14,064 nucleotides of DNA from Spirosoma sp. (lineage in GTDB: Bacteria > Bacteroidota > Bacteroidia > Cytophagales > Spirosomataceae), in the NCBI GenBank assembly GCA_028288385.1, contig JAQBNX010000424.1, positions 1-14,064 of the forward strand, written 5' to 3'. Of the stretch, positions 6,827 to 13,231 are shown one piece after another. The translations under genes were made by a program, and so were the position numbers. Each line of letters opens with the position of its first letter. Position 1 is the first letter of the stretch. The notes beneath the pieces were generated by a model that searched no databases, was not told where the DNA came from, and saw only the letters and a list, made by a program, of their open reading frames with translations.

Positions 6827-7330
6827 ATGGAATTAAATGCGTTAACCGCGCGCCTGACCGCCCACGAAATTGAATGGCGGGTGCAGAGCCAAACTAAAGA
6901 TGGCCAGAAGATTGTTGTCGTGCCCTACATTACCAACCGTAGTGTAATGCAGCGGTTCGACGATCAGTTTGGCTGGGCGGGCTGGCAGAACGAAATCAAG
7001 GAAATCGAAGGTGGTTTTCTGTGTACGATCACGGTCATTTTGCCCGGTGGTGAAATCGTCAGAAAAACCGACGGAGCCAGCCGCACCAACGTAGAGCCGG
7101 TGAAGGGCGGCATCAGCGATGCCATGAAGCGATGCGCAGTACAGTTCGGGCTGGGTCGTGCACTCTATGATTTCCCGAAGGTTTTTATCCAGACCACCGA
7201 CAAATACATTCCTGAGTGGGCTACGCCTTTGCTCGACCAAATGGTCGACAAAATCAACGCAGGTGGCACCGTTCGGGATGTAGTAGTACTCAAACCAGAA
7301 CACGCTAAACCAGCCGTGAAAGGGGCTTAA
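6827..7330 (+). CDS. Rad52/Rad22-family single-strand annealing protein
   Basis: Protein of 167 residues matching the Rad52/Rad22 family of single-strand annealing proteins, which coat single-stranded DNA and anneal complementary strands. The family pattern is visible: an N-terminal helix (LTARLTAHEIEWRVQS), a beta-hairpin region VVPYITNRSVMQRFDDQFGWAGWQNEI (31-57), strands GGFLCTITVILPGGEIVRKTDGASRT, then VKGGISDAMKRCAVQFGLGRALYDFPKVF (92-120), the conserved helix carrying the K-x5-SDAxKR-x3-FG-x-GRxLY signature. It is short and lacks the long C-terminal tail of eukaryotic Rad52. Such proteins are common in phages, but nothing phage-like is nearby; it sits behind mutS, separated by a terminator, with its own leader of A/T-rich sequence (no TAnnTTTG element seen). 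It ends at a perfect 19-bp terminator. A role in recombinational repair or natural transformation is possible but not shown. Confidence 0.85.
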   Translation: MELNALTARLTAHEIEWRVQSQTKDGQKIVVVPYITNRSVMQRFDDQFGWAGWQNEIKEIEGGFLCTITVILPGGEIVRKTDGASRTNVEPVKGGISDAMKRCAVQFGLGRALYDFPKVFIQTTDKYIPEWATPLLDQMVDKINAGGTVRDVVVLKPEHAKPAVKGA

Positions 7331-7344
7331 CTGATGAGTTGTTT

Positions 7345-7386
7345 GTCAATAAAAAGGCTTACCGCGTGGTAAGCCTTTTTATTGAC
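7345..7386. terminator. Perfect 19-bp bidirectional terminator
   Basis: GTCAATAAAAAGGCTTACC (7345-7363) and its exact reverse complement (7368-7386) enclose a 4-base loop GCGT. The A-run before and T-run after the GC core let it stop transcription from both sides. It sits between the convergent Rad52-like and metallochaperone genes, starting 14 bases after one stop and ending 5 bases before the other. Confidence 0.92.
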
Positions 7387-7391
7387 TGCTA

Positions 7392-7601
7392 TTATACCGC
7401 TTCCGCTTTATATCCAGCTGTTTCTACCGCTTTCTTCACGGATTCAGCGTCAGCTTCGTCGGTTTTAACGGTCAGCGTTCGGTTTGGGTCTTTCAGGTCC
7501 ACAATCCAACTATCGATACCCGATAAGGCATTGATGTGGGGCGTTACCGCGGCGACGCAGTTGCCGCATTTAATATTGGTTTTGAATTTAAGCGTATTCA
7601 T
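7392..7601 (-). CDS. Small HMA-domain copper chaperone (CopZ-like)
   Basis: Single heavy-metal-associated (HMA) domain protein of 69 residues with the beta-alpha-beta-beta-alpha-beta pattern: LKFKTNIKCGNCVAAVTPHIN, then DSWIVDLKDPNRTLTVKTDEADAESVKKAVETAGYKAEAV. The metal-binding CxxC is Cys12 and Cys15; the usual Gly-Met-Thr before the first Cys is replaced by Asn-Ile-Lys. It is probably a cytoplasmic chaperone that hands Cu(I) to the CopA-type ATPase encoded 57 bases upstream on the same strand. No -7 element is evident in that 57-base gap, so the two are likely one transcript ending at the 19-bp terminator. Metal specificity (copper rather than zinc or another ion) is inferred from the neighbour. 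Confidence 0.85.
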   Translation of the reverse strand: MNTLKFKTNIKCGNCVAAVTPHINALSGIDSWIVDLKDPNRTLTVKTDEADAESVKKAVETAGYKAEAV

Positions 7602-7658
7602 GGTTGTATTGAATTTTTGTTAATTGATACTCGACTCAGTTGGCTGCATCGCTGAACG

Positions 7659-9953
7659 TTATAATTTAACCGACCGCAACCGCAAACTGTTGGTGACAAC
7701 GGAGACCGAACTAAGGGCCATGGCTGCTCCGGCAATCATAGGATTGAGCAGAAAGCCGAACGTAGGATATAATATGCCGGCTGCTATGGGAATTCCGATC
7801 AGGTTGTAAATAAAGGCCCAGAACAGATTTTGCCGAATTGTTTGCACCGTCCGGCGCGAAAGTTGCAGCGCACGGGGCACAGCCATCAGGTCGGAAGTTA
7901 TTAATGTAAGCTGGGCTACGTCGATGGCAATGTCGGAGCCACGCCCCATTGCAATGCTCAGGTCGGCCTGAGCCAGTGCCTGGGCGTCGTTAATGCCATC
8001 ACCAACCATTGCTACCACTTCTCCACTGGCTTGCAGCTTTTTTACGAAATCTGCTTTTCCGGCTGGCAGTACGTCGGCCTGGACATGCATAATCCCTACC
8101 TTCCGGCTAACGGCTTGAGCTGTATAGGCATTATCACCAGTGAGCATATACACCTTGATACGCTGCTCTTGTAATTGGGCAATAGCCTGCCTCGATGTTT
8201 CTTTAATTCGATCGGCAATGGCAAGCGCGGCCAGTACCTGGATTTCATTCAGGAAATAAATGACCGTCTTGGCGTCCGATTGCCACTGACTAACCTGATC
8301 GCTTAGTGAGCTGGGAATGGTCAGTTTACGTTGGTCAACAACAGTTTGGTTGCCAACCCAGAACCGACTACCGCTATACGTAGCGGTGATGCCCTGCCCG
8401 GTCAGACTCTCAAATACACCCAGCGGTACTCGCTCGACGGCTTCCGATGCCAACGCACGCACAACAGCTTCGGCCAGTGGGTGTTCCGACTGCGCTTCCA
8501 TCGACAACAGCACCGATTTATACGTTACTTGTTGCGCCGGTTCAATGGTCCAGAACCAATCCGTTACGTTGGGTTTACCTTCGGTGATGGTGCCAGTTTT
8601 GTCGAGCACGATGGCCGTTACCTCCCGACCGCGTTCCAGGCTTTCCGCGTCTTTAATAAGAATATTGTTCTCCGCGCCCTTGCCAACACCAACCATAATA
8701 GCCGTAGGCGTTGCTAAGCCGAGCGCACACGGACACGCAATCACCAACACCGTGACAGCAGCCAGTAGACCCTGCGAAAACGCGTTTTCTCCTCCCAATA
8801 CGATCCAGGCTCCCAGAGTCAGTACGGCTATACCAAGTACTACGGGTACAAATACCCCGGCAATACGGTCAACTAGTTGCTGAATAGGTGCTTTGCTTCC
8901 CTGAGCCTCCTGCACCCGGCGGATAATCTGCGCCAGTACAGTTTGGCTCCCAACCTGCTCGGCCGAAAAATGGAATGACCCTTTCTGGTTAACGGTGCCG
9001 GCAAATACGCGATCGCCAGTTTGTTTGCTGACGGCTATGGGTTCGCCCGAGATCATGCTCTCATCGACAAATGATTGTCCGCTCAGCACGCGCCCATCAA
9101 CCGGAATGCGCTCTCCGGGCCTGACAACTATTGTTTGGCCAACCGACACCTGTGCCGCTGGTACGTCCTGTTCTTGGCCGTCAATAAGTACCCGCACCGT
9201 TTTAGGTTGCAGGCCAATAAGTTTTTTAATGGCAGAACCCGTGTTCGATTTTGCCCGCTCTTCGAGGAATTTTCCCAGCAAAATAAAGGCGATAACAACG
9301 GCTGCTGCTTCAAAGTACACATGAGCTTCTAAACCCTGACGCGTCCAGAACTCCGGATAAATTGTGTTGAAGGTGCTGAACAGAAATGCAATGCCCGTAG
9401 AAAGAGCCACCAGCGTATCCATGTTGGCCCGTCCGTGACTGGCCTGCTTGTAAGCGTTTATGAAAAACTGCCGTCCGAACCCAAACACCACCGGCGCGGT
9501 CAGGAAGAGCATCGTCCAGTTCAACACATGGTGATCGACCCTAAAAAAGGGCATTACCACCATACCCAGCAACACAACAAGACCGGCCAGAACCGACGCC
9601 CCGATGGTTTGACGTTTCAGCGTTACGTAGCGACGCTGCTGCGATGCTTCCTGCTGCTGCCGGGCTTCGGCCTCATCCTCAATAACGAGGTCATAGCCAA
9701 TTGACTGTACGGTTTGGCGAAGTGTTTCTGGGGTTACGGCCGCCGGGTCAAACTCGACCCACGCCGATTGGTTGGCGTAGTTGACACCCGAGTCACGCAC
9801 TCCGGGCGTTGCTTTCAGCATGGATTCGACGCTGACGGCACAGGCTGCACAACTCATTTCCAGCACAGGAAATGTCTTCTTTATCAGTTTGTTCCCGGTT
9901 TTTGAGCTAGCCGTCTGAGGCTTCTGCACCGGTATTATTTTTGTTGCTTCCAT
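7659..9953 (-). CDS. copA: Copper-exporting P-type ATPase (CopA-type, P1B-1)
   Basis: Heavy-metal P1B-type ATPase of 764 residues that pumps Cu(I) out of the cytoplasm across the inner membrane. In order: one N-terminal HMA domain with MSCAAC (CxxC at Cys35/Cys38); a pair of membrane helices from about residue 115 and two more at about 180-230; the actuator loop with SGEP (302-305); the membrane ion motif CPC (407-409); phosphorylation site DKTGT (451-455, Asp451 phosphorylated); the HP motif in SEHPLAEAV (His491); TGDN (605-608); GDGIND (651-656). The last helices hold YN (716-717) and MALSS (745-749), the residues that with CPC define Cu(I)-type P1B-1 pumps. ATG 9953 is preferred to an in-frame TTG at 9971. 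A perfect -7 element lies about 40 bases upstream. No copper regulator gene is adjacent. Confidence 0.95.
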   Translation of the reverse strand: MEATKIIPVQKPQTASSKTGNKLIKKTFPVLEMSCAACAVSVESMLKATPGVRDSGVNYANQSAWVEFDPAAVTPETLRQTVQSIGYDLVIEDEAEARQQQEASQQRRYVTLKRQTIGASVLAGLVVLLGMVVMPFFRVDHHVLNWTMLFLTAPVVFGFGRQFFINAYKQASHGRANMDTLVALSTGIAFLFSTFNTIYPEFWTRQGLEAHVYFEAAAVVIAFILLGKFLEERAKSNTGSAIKKLIGLQPKTVRVLIDGQEQDVPAAQVSVGQTIVVRPGERIPVDGRVLSGQSFVDESMISGEPIAVSKQTGDRVFAGTVNQKGSFHFSAEQVGSQTVLAQIIRRVQEAQGSKAPIQQLVDRIAGVFVPVVLGIAVLTLGAWIVLGGENAFSQGLLAAVTVLVIACPCALGLATPTAIMVGVGKGAENNILIKDAESLERGREVTAIVLDKTGTITEGKPNVTDWFWTIEPAQQVTYKSVLLSMEAQSEHPLAEAVVRALASEAVERVPLGVFESLTGQGITATYSGSRFWVGNQTVVDQRKLTIPSSLSDQVSQWQSDAKTVIYFLNEIQVLAALAIADRIKETSRQAIAQLQEQRIKVYMLTGDNAYTAQAVSRKVGIMHVQADVLPAGKADFVKKLQASGEVVAMVGDGINDAQALAQADLSIAMGRGSDIAIDVAQLTLITSDLMAVPRALQLSRRTVQTIRQNLFWAFIYNLIGIPIAAGILYPTFGFLLNPMIAGAAMALSSVSVVTNSLRLRSVKL

Positions 9954-9993
9954 GACTGGTAAACAGGGCAATGTGTGCTCCCGTCTTTAACAA

Positions 9994-10001
9994 CAAAAGT
10001 A
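9994..10001 (-). promoter_or_regulatory. -7 promoter element of the copA unit
   Basis: TACTTTTG on the minus strand matches TAnnTTTG exactly. Transcription would start at about 9985-9988, giving a leader of about 32-35 bases to the ATG at 9953. The nearest upstream TTG (10018-10016) is 14 bases away, shorter than the usual spacing, so the promoter may need an activator. Confidence 0.55.
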
Positions 10002-10135
10002 GTGCCGTTGGGGTGCAACCGTGTTACAGAATATAGGTGGCGTTGTACAGGATTTAATGATGTGCTTAATGGGCAATCCACCCTGCAAGGTAGAATGTCC
10101 CACTGCAGGTTAAACGTTGGTAAAAGGCCAATAAG

Positions 10136-10169
10136 CAAAAGCGGCTTCCTGAATTGGAAGCCGCTTTTG
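10136..10169. terminator. Perfect 14-bp bidirectional terminator
   Basis: CAAAAGCGGCTTCC (10136-10149) and its exact reverse complement (10156-10169) flank the loop TGAATT. On the minus strand it follows the LolA-like gene by 21 bases and ends in a T-run. It also shields that gene's end from plus-strand reads. The stretch 10020-10130, between it and the copA promoter, shows only a weak inverted repeat (CCTGCA 10082-10087 with TGCAGG 10104-10109). Confidence 0.9.
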
Positions 10170-10190
10170 ACTAGTTAGCTCGCGAAGGTC

Positions 10191-10910
10191 TTATTTAGGC
10201 TTGTTAAAAAATGCAGGGTCCACTGTCGGATTAAACGTAATCTTCGTCAGTTTAGCCGTAATCGTACCGGGCATGCCAGGAGCCGTAATGTCGCTGGTAA
10301 ATGGCACCATGATGCCTTCTACTTCCTTATAATCGGTAAAGTTGGCTGTTGTCTCGCCTTTTTGGCCCTGTACATCCACCGCGCCTTTGTAGCCCAGCAA
10401 CTGATACGTAGCGGCATCGAGAAAATAGTTGAATACACCCTCTGGGCGTGTTACTTTGAGGTTGTATATGTCCTTTCCGTTTTGCTTCTCTTTGCCTACC
10501 AACTCGTAGGGATACTTATTGGTTTTCAGGTACGCCAGTTGAAACATATTGGGTTCGGTGGTGCCTTTTGCCTGCTTCATAGCATCGGCAGGTAGATCCT
10601 GCGCGGTGGTGCCGCCCATCATGGGGTTAATCATCCAGCCTTTGTCGCCGTCGATTACGTTGGTAATTTGCTGGCCCATGACGGAAATATCGCTCCGAAC
10701 CGATTTGCCCACTACGTAAGCTGCCTTGGCCGTTAAATCCATCCCCTGAATGGACATGGTCTGTTCGTATTGCATCGTTTTAATGGCCGCTATCTTGTCG
10801 GCTCCGCCCAGCGCAGCTACGTGTTTGGTAATGACTTCGTCGGCCGTTTGCGCAAACGAAAACGCTGGTATGGCTACGAGAGCAACGAGCGCAATGAGTT
10901 GTTTTTTCAT
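10191..10910 (-). CDS. Secreted LolA-like outer-membrane lipoprotein-sorting family protein
   Basis: Exported protein of 239 residues with a clear Sec signal peptide (MKKQLIALVALVAIPAFSFA, cleavage likely after Ala20, before QTADEV); there is no lipobox Cys, so it should be free in the periplasm. The mature part starts ADEVITKHVAALGGADKIAAIKTMQYEQTMSIQGMDLTAKA and has many alternating beta-strands, for example GVFNYFLDAATYQLLGYKGAV and ETTANFTDYKEVEGIMVPFTSDI, typical of the LolA/LolB-like fold annotated as outer membrane lipoprotein-sorting protein. True LolA function is not shown; it may bind another hydrophobic ligand. The frame is open to a TTG at 10937, but that codon is part of a perfect -7 promoter element, so ATG 10910 is chosen. 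It is monocistronic, with its own promoter and a 14-bp terminator, and diverges from the nucleoside transporter gene. Confidence 0.85.
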   Translation of the reverse strand: MKKQLIALVALVAIPAFSFAQTADEVITKHVAALGGADKIAAIKTMQYEQTMSIQGMDLTAKAAYVVGKSVRSDISVMGQQITNVIDGDKGWMINPMMGGTTAQDLPADAMKQAKGTTEPNMFQLAYLKTNKYPYELVGKEKQNGKDIYNLKVTRPEGVFNYFLDAATYQLLGYKGAVDVQGQKGETTANFTDYKEVEGIMVPFTSDITAPGMPGTITAKLTKITFNPTVDPAFFNKPK

Positions 10911-10934
10911 AAAAAATAGAATCATAAATCCTTT

Positions 10935-10942
10935 CAAAGTTA
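10935..10942 (-). promoter_or_regulatory. -7 promoter element of the LolA-like gene
   Basis: TAACTTTG on the minus strand matches TAnnTTTG exactly, with a TTTG at 10970-10967 about 24 bases upstream as a possible -33 element. Predicted transcription start is near 10928, 18 bases before the ATG. It overlaps and so rules out the TTG codon at 10937. Confidence 0.6.
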
Positions 10943-10977
10943 ACGAACCCAGGACGTAAGGTTATACAAATGAGGGC

Positions 10978-10994
10978 TGATTTCTCAGAAATCA
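10978..10994. promoter_or_regulatory. 17-bp perfect palindrome (candidate operator)
   Basis: TGATTTCT and AGAAATCA are exact reverse complements around a single central C. The palindrome lies in the 190-base divergent region between the LolA-like gene and the nucleoside transporter gene, just upstream of the presumed -33 region of the former (about -50 to -66), where an activator could bind. As a hairpin it lacks a T-run on either strand, so a protein site is more likely than a terminator. Confidence 0.4.
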
Positions 10995-11037
10995 ATGACG
11001 CTCATACACACAGGGTTGTGGTAAGCGCTTCATTGGC

Positions 11038-11068
11038 TTGCACGACTGACAGGTGTTCTTTACCTTCA
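11038..11068 (+). promoter_or_regulatory. Possible promoter of the nucleoside transporter gene
   Basis: TTG at 11038-11040 is followed after 20 bases by TACCTTCA (11061-11068), a 6-of-8 match to TAnnTTTG. The spacing is right and the ATG at 11101 would have a leader of about 25 bases. It is the best candidate in the region but not a perfect match. Confidence 0.4.
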
Positions 11069-11100
11069 TCCGCTGAAACGTTTTAACTGCCTGCTCCCGA

Positions 11101-12324
11101 ATGCTGACAACAACCCGCGTCAAACTCTCCGTCATGATGTTTCTCCAGTTTTTTGTGTGGGGAGCCTGGTACGGTCAAATGAGTAAATACCTGCTGACCC
11201 AACTCAATGCAACGGGCGATCAGGTTGGTAATGCGTATGCTGCGTTTTCGCTGGCCATGATTGTGGCTCCGTTTTTCGTGGGCATGATTGCCGACCGCTA
11301 CTTTGCCGCTCAAAAAGTGCTGGGTGTCCTTAACCTGCTGGGGGCCGTCGTTTTATATTTCATTACGCAAAACACCAATCCCGACAATTTCTTTCTACTA
11401 ATTCTGGCTTATTGCATCACCTTCGCACCCACGCTTGCCCTCACATCGTCCATTGCGATGCAGCAGATGAGCAGCCCGGAAAAAGAGTTTCCGGGGATTC
11501 GGGTGCTGGGAACAGTAGCTTGGATCGTTGTAACGAACATCGTTGGTTTCTACGGATTCGGCGATAAGGTGACGATTTTCCAATTGTCGATGTATTCTGC
11601 CCTGGTGCTGGGCGTGTTCGCGTTCTTTCTGCCCGACACCCCGCCGAAAGCCACTGCCTCTACGTCGTTCTCACAGATTATGGGGCTGGATGCGTTCAAA
11701 CTTTTTAAAGATCGTTCGTTTGCCATTTTCTTCCTGTCGTCGGTGCTTATCTGTATTCCGCTCTCGTTCTACTATGCGATGGCCAACCCCTCCCTGACCG
11801 ATGGCGGGATGCAGAATGTTGAAAATAAGATGTCGCTGGGGCAGGCGTCCGAAGTGATTTTTATGCTGCTTATTCCGCTGGCCTACACCCGTTTAGGCGT
11901 TAAGAAAATGCTCATTGTGGGTCTTGTGGCCTGGATAGTACGTTTCGTTTGCTTCGGTACGGGCGATGGTGGTTCCGGCGAGTGGTTGCTCTACCTGGCT
12001 ATTATCCTGCATGGCGTGTGCTACGATTTCTTTTTTGTGACGGGTCAGATCTACACCGACAACAAAGCAGGTGACAAGATAAAATCATCGGCGCAGGGGC
12101 TAATTTCACTCGCCACTTATGGACTTGGTATGGGTATTGGGTCCAAACTGTCGGGTATTGTGCTCGACATGTACACCCGCCCCGATGGTAGCAAAGACTG
12201 GCTGTCGGTCTGGCTTGTGCCGGCCGGCATTGCTGCTGCGGTGCTGGTGGTCTTCGTGCTGCTGTTTACCGATAAAAAGAAGCCCATACCGAACGAAGGT
12301 GAGTTGGTGCCGGGACCGCTTTAG
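11101..12324 (+). CDS. Nucleoside:H+ symporter (MFS, NHS family)
   Basis: Inner-membrane transporter of 407 residues with about 12 hydrophobic segments, belonging to the nucleoside:H+ symporter family of the major facilitator superfamily (NupG/XapB relatives); it should import nucleosides with protons. The N-terminus VKLSVMMFLQFFVWGAWYGQMSKYL and the loop PFFVGMIADRYFAAQKVLG (between the second and third segments) are characteristic, as is the run FAPTLALTSSIAMQQM. The second half holds IPLAYTRLGVKKMLIVGLVAWIVRF and LHGVCYDFFFVTGQIYTDNKA, also typical of this family. It ends with a short charged tail (DKKKPIPNEGELVPGPL). Length agrees with the family. The ATG at 11101 directly precedes the first helix. 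Substrate range cannot be told. It lies alone between a divergent gene and the exonuclease III gene 83 bases downstream. Confidence 0.92.
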   Translation: MLTTTRVKLSVMMFLQFFVWGAWYGQMSKYLLTQLNATGDQVGNAYAAFSLAMIVAPFFVGMIADRYFAAQKVLGVLNLLGAVVLYFITQNTNPDNFFLLILAYCITFAPTLALTSSIAMQQMSSPEKEFPGIRVLGTVAWIVVTNIVGFYGFGDKVTIFQLSMYSALVLGVFAFFLPDTPPKATASTSFSQIMGLDAFKLFKDRSFAIFFLSSVLICIPLSFYYAMANPSLTDGGMQNVENKMSLGQASEVIFMLLIPLAYTRLGVKKMLIVGLVAWIVRFVCFGTGDGGSGEWLLYLAIILHGVCYDFFFVTGQIYTDNKAGDKIKSSAQGLISLATYGLGMGIGSKLSGIVLDMYTRPDGSKDWLSVWLVPAGIAAAVLVVFVLLFTDKKKPIPNEGELVPGPL

Positions 12325-12332
12325 ACCCTGAT

Positions 12333-12391
12333 GGGTTAGAGCGTGACGAGCGATGCAAGTTAAATAAACGGCACTCATCACGCTATAACTC
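12333..12391. repeat. Imperfect inverted repeat between transporter and exonuclease genes
   Basis: GGGTTAGAGCGTGA (12333-12346) and TCACGCTATAACTC (12378-12391) pair at 12 of 14 positions across a 31-base spacer. There is no T-run after it, so it is not a standard rho-independent terminator. It could still end or stabilise the transporter message, or be a protein site before the exonuclease gene. Confidence 0.4.
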
Positions 12392-12407
12392 ATCTTCATC
12401 ATTATAA

Positions 12408-13196
12408 ATGCAGCTCATTTCTTACAATTTAAATGGCATCCGGTCGGCGCTTCGTAAAGGGCTAGCCGACTGGCTTGCTCAGCACGCGTTTGATATACTT
12501 TGTTTTCAGGAAATAAAAGCCACGGCCGACGTAGTAGACCTGGCCCCGTTTGAGCGGTTAGGGTATGCCTATCACTGGCACGCGGCCGAAAAGAAAGGAT
12601 ACTCGGGCGTGGCGACGTTCTCACGCATTGCACCTACAAACGTAGTGCTGGGCTGTGGATTAGCCCGATACGACTGCGAAGGCCGCATACTACGTACTGA
12701 CTTCGGTAATCTGACACTGCTCAACTGCTACTTTCCCTCGGGCACAACCGGCGAGGTCCGACAGGGCGTCAAGATGGAGTTTCTGCGCGATTTTTATCAG
12801 TACGTGCAGGACTTGCGTCAGACCCGCCCAAATCTGGTTATCGTGGGCGACTACAACATCGCCCATAGCGCCATTGACCTGTATGATCCCGTTCGCAACA
12901 AGTACACAACGGGTTTCCTGCCCGATGAACGGGCCTGGATGGACCGCTGGTTTGCGTCGGGCATGACCGATGCCTTTCGTCATAAACACCCATCTGACCG
13001 GGCCTATAGTTGGTGGAGCTACCACCCGGGTATGCGAACCGCTAACAAAGGCTGGCGCATTGATTATGCCTGCGTGACAGAGACCCTTCGCGACCGGATC
13101 GTCGACTGCCGGATGCTGCCCGACGCCATCCATGCTGACCACTGCCCCGTGTGGCTGTCAATAAGTGATAGGGCAAATGAGTCAATCATCAGTTGA
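12408..13196 (+). CDS. xth: Exodeoxyribonuclease III
   Basis: Exonuclease III/AP endonuclease of 262 residues (EEP nuclease fold), which cuts DNA 5' to abasic sites and trims 3' ends in base excision repair. All catalytic residues are visible: Asn7 (ISYNLNGIR), Glu35 (LCFQEIKA), Tyr108 (LLNCYFPSG), Asp148 and Asn150 (IVGDYNIAHSAID), the AP-site loop residues in YSWWSYHPGMR (200-210), Asp219 (GWRIDY) and the Asp244-His245 pair (HADHCPVWLS). This is the ExoIII (Xth) rather than the APE1/ExoA spacing only by overall impression. ATG 12408 gives the standard start MQLISYNLNG. It is probably transcribed together with the pseudouridine synthase gene, whose possible TTG start overlaps its TGA stop. 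No clear -7 element is seen upstream. Confidence 0.95.
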   Translation: MQLISYNLNGIRSALRKGLADWLAQHAFDILCFQEIKATADVVDLAPFERLGYAYHWHAAEKKGYSGVATFSRIAPTNVVLGCGLARYDCEGRILRTDFGNLTLLNCYFPSGTTGEVRQGVKMEFLRDFYQYVQDLRQTRPNLVIVGDYNIAHSAIDLYDPVRNKYTTGFLPDERAWMDRWFASGMTDAFRHKHPSDRAYSWWSYHPGMRTANKGWRIDYACVTETLRDRIVDCRMLPDAIHADHCPVWLSISDRANESIIS

Positions 13197-13231
13197 TTCA
13201 CTATGTTCTTGGCTCTTACACTCCGTTAGAT

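Noticed and set aside
6842..7303. 153-codon minus-strand frame inside the Rad52-like gene
   Set aside because: Antisense to a recognised family protein; no start context and no promoter element.
8317..8883. 188-codon plus-strand frame inside copA
   Set aside because: Antisense to the ATP-binding and CPC regions of the copper ATPase; Ser/Thr/Pro-rich composition typical of shadow frames.
12690..13142. 150-codon minus-strand frame inside the exonuclease III gene
   Set aside because: Antisense to the catalytic core of ExoIII with all active-site residues intact on the plus strand.
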